Source: Streptomyces sp. P9-A4
GTDB taxonomy: Bacteria > Actinomycetota > Actinomycetes > Streptomycetales > Streptomycetaceae
Reading direction: 5' to 3'
Length of the DNA stretch: 64,000 bases
Assembly (NCBI RefSeq): GCF_036634195.1
Contig: NZ_JAZIFY010000001.1
Location: 620,001-684,000 of the forward strand
Below the pieces are notes generated by a model, which searched no databases, was not told the origin of the DNA, and saw only the letters and a list, made by a program, of their open reading frames with translations. This document shows positions 63,549 to 64,000 of the stretch, piece by piece. The position numbers and the translations under genes were made by a program. How positions within the stretch are numbered: the stretch's first letter is position 1; every line of letters starts with the position of its first letter.

Positions 63549-64000
63549 TCAGCCCAGCCATCCCGGCCGCACGAGCCCCGACTCGTAGGCGAGGACGACG
63601 AGTTGGGCGCGGTCCCGGGCGCCGAGCTTCACCATGGCGCGGCTGACGTGGGTCTTGGCGGTGAGCGGGCTGACGACGAGGCGGCGGGCGATCTCCACGT
63701 TCGACAGACCGATCCCCACCAGGGCCATCACCTCCCGCTCCCGCTCGGTCAGCACGCCGAGCGCGGCGGTGACCCCCGGGGCCTTGGAGCGGGCGGCGAA
63801 CTCCTCGATCAGCCGACGGGTGACGCCCGGCGAGAGCAGGGCGTCACCGTGGACGACCGCGCGGACGGCGCGGAGCAGTTCCTCCGGCTCGGTGTCCTTG
63901 ACGAGGAAGCCGGAGGCCCCGGCGCGGATCGCCTCGAAGACGTACTCGTCGAGTTCGAAGGTGGTCAGCATGACGACCCGGACCTCGCCGAGGTCCGGGT
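63549..64000 (-). CDS. NarL/FixJ-type response regulator, C-terminal part
   Basis: The gene starts beyond the right edge; 150 residues are visible. It enters in the receiver domain (VVMLTTFELDEYVFEAIRAG and GFLVKDTEPEELL, with the conserved Thr and Lys) and ends with a LuxR-type helix-turn-helix: LTEREREVMALVGIGLSNVEIARRL and TAKTHVSRAMVKL. A sensor kinase would be expected next to it outside the window. Probably regulates an adjacent ABC transporter as in many Streptomyces two-component systems, but this cannot be seen. Confidence 0.93.
   Translation of the reverse strand, partial: PDLGEVRVVMLTTFELDEYVFEAIRAGASGFLVKDTEPEELLRAVRAVVHGDALLSPGVTRRLIEEFAARSKAPGVTAALGVLTEREREVMALVGIGLSNVEIARRLVVSPLTAKTHVSRAMVKLGARDRAQLVVLAYESGLVRPGWLG

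Noticed and set aside
1..64000. CRISPR arrays, tRNA or rRNA genes, insertion sequences, attachment sites, toxin-antitoxin pairs
   Set aside because: Looked for on both strands and not found; the only tandem repeats lack spacer-repeat alternation and there are no transposase or integrase motifs.

Overview
The window is very GC-rich DNA with GTG/ATG starts, four-base start/stop overlaps (ATGA, GTGA), a rare TTA leucine codon in a regulator and Streptomyces-type families (LAL and SARP regulators, SHOCT, Cds1-like, HATPase_c_2, DUF6643-like, ROK/MFS). It is almost certainly a Streptomyces chromosome. It falls into two parts: a modular type I polyketide cluster entering from the left edge (1 to about 42.4 kb), and ordinary chromosomal genes (about 42.7 to 64 kb).

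Cluster layout. (a) The 3' end of a PKS gene (AT-DH-ER-KR-ACP) and a DHA2 exporter. (b) A rightward regulatory/oxidation block: LAL regulator, flavin reductase, SARP regulator and a luciferase-like monooxygenase (LLM1). (c) A leftward, tightly overlapping operon: P450, ferredoxin, a peptide-type ABC uptake system (lipoprotein, two permeases, fused double ATPase), a low-complexity repeat ORF and a second LLM (LLM2). (d) A rightward operon: E2-type acyltransferase, FrsA-type hydrolase, a third LLM (LLM3) and a FAD enzyme. (e) A leftward KASIII-like enzyme. (f) Two large rightward PKS genes, KS-AT-DH-ER-KR-ACP-KS-AT-DH-KR-ACP and KS-AT-ACP, with no thioesterase domain at the end. (g) A TetR regulator and a type II thioesterase.

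Interpretation. KASIII-like enzyme + E2-type acyltransferase + FrsA-type hydrolase is the D2/D4/D5 set of tetronate biosynthesis, as remembered from the agglomerin, RK-682, abyssomicin and chlorothricin families. It explains why the last PKS module has no thioesterase. FkbH (D1), the glyceryl carrier protein (D3) and a small spiro-Diels-Alderase are not in the window and would be expected to the left. The last four modules read: malonyl/fully reduced, malonyl/fully reduced, methylmalonyl/alkene, malonyl/unreduced. The chain end would be a 2-methyl-enoyl dienophile (C4=C5) separated by exactly four methylenes (C6-C9) from whatever lies upstream, the tether an intramolecular Diels-Alder reaction needs to build a decalin. 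The FAD protein, whose isoalloxazine-binding loop is degenerate, is a candidate PyrE3/ChlE3-type decalin cyclase. The best reading is a decalin spirotetronate cluster whose accessory genes (LAL, SARP, TetR, MFS, peptide-type ABC system, P450/ferredoxin, LLM/flavin reductase) look like those of abyssomicin clusters. The exact product cannot be named from this window.

Regulation visible in the DNA. A GGGG-N5-CCCY palindrome abuts a TANNNT -10 element at three promoters (exporter, LLM1, TetR), suggesting one TetR regulon. TTTAG-like heptamers at 11-bp spacing sit in both divergent biosynthetic promoters, suggesting SARP control. The LAL gene has a TTA codon, suggesting bldA dependence.

The right flank holds a DUF6643-like protein, a MOSC protein, a small membrane protein, a beta-helix/AAA+ protein, a large membrane protein with hydrolase-like ends, a DeoR regulator, three SRPBCC proteins, a Cds1-like PLP enzyme, an anti-sigma-type ATPase, a SHOCT/ABC/FtsX operon, a methyltransferase, a divergent ROK/MFS pair, a mycothiol-dependent-isomerase-like protein and the 3' part of a NarL-type response regulator. 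No rRNA, tRNA, CRISPR array, insertion sequence or phage gene was seen.
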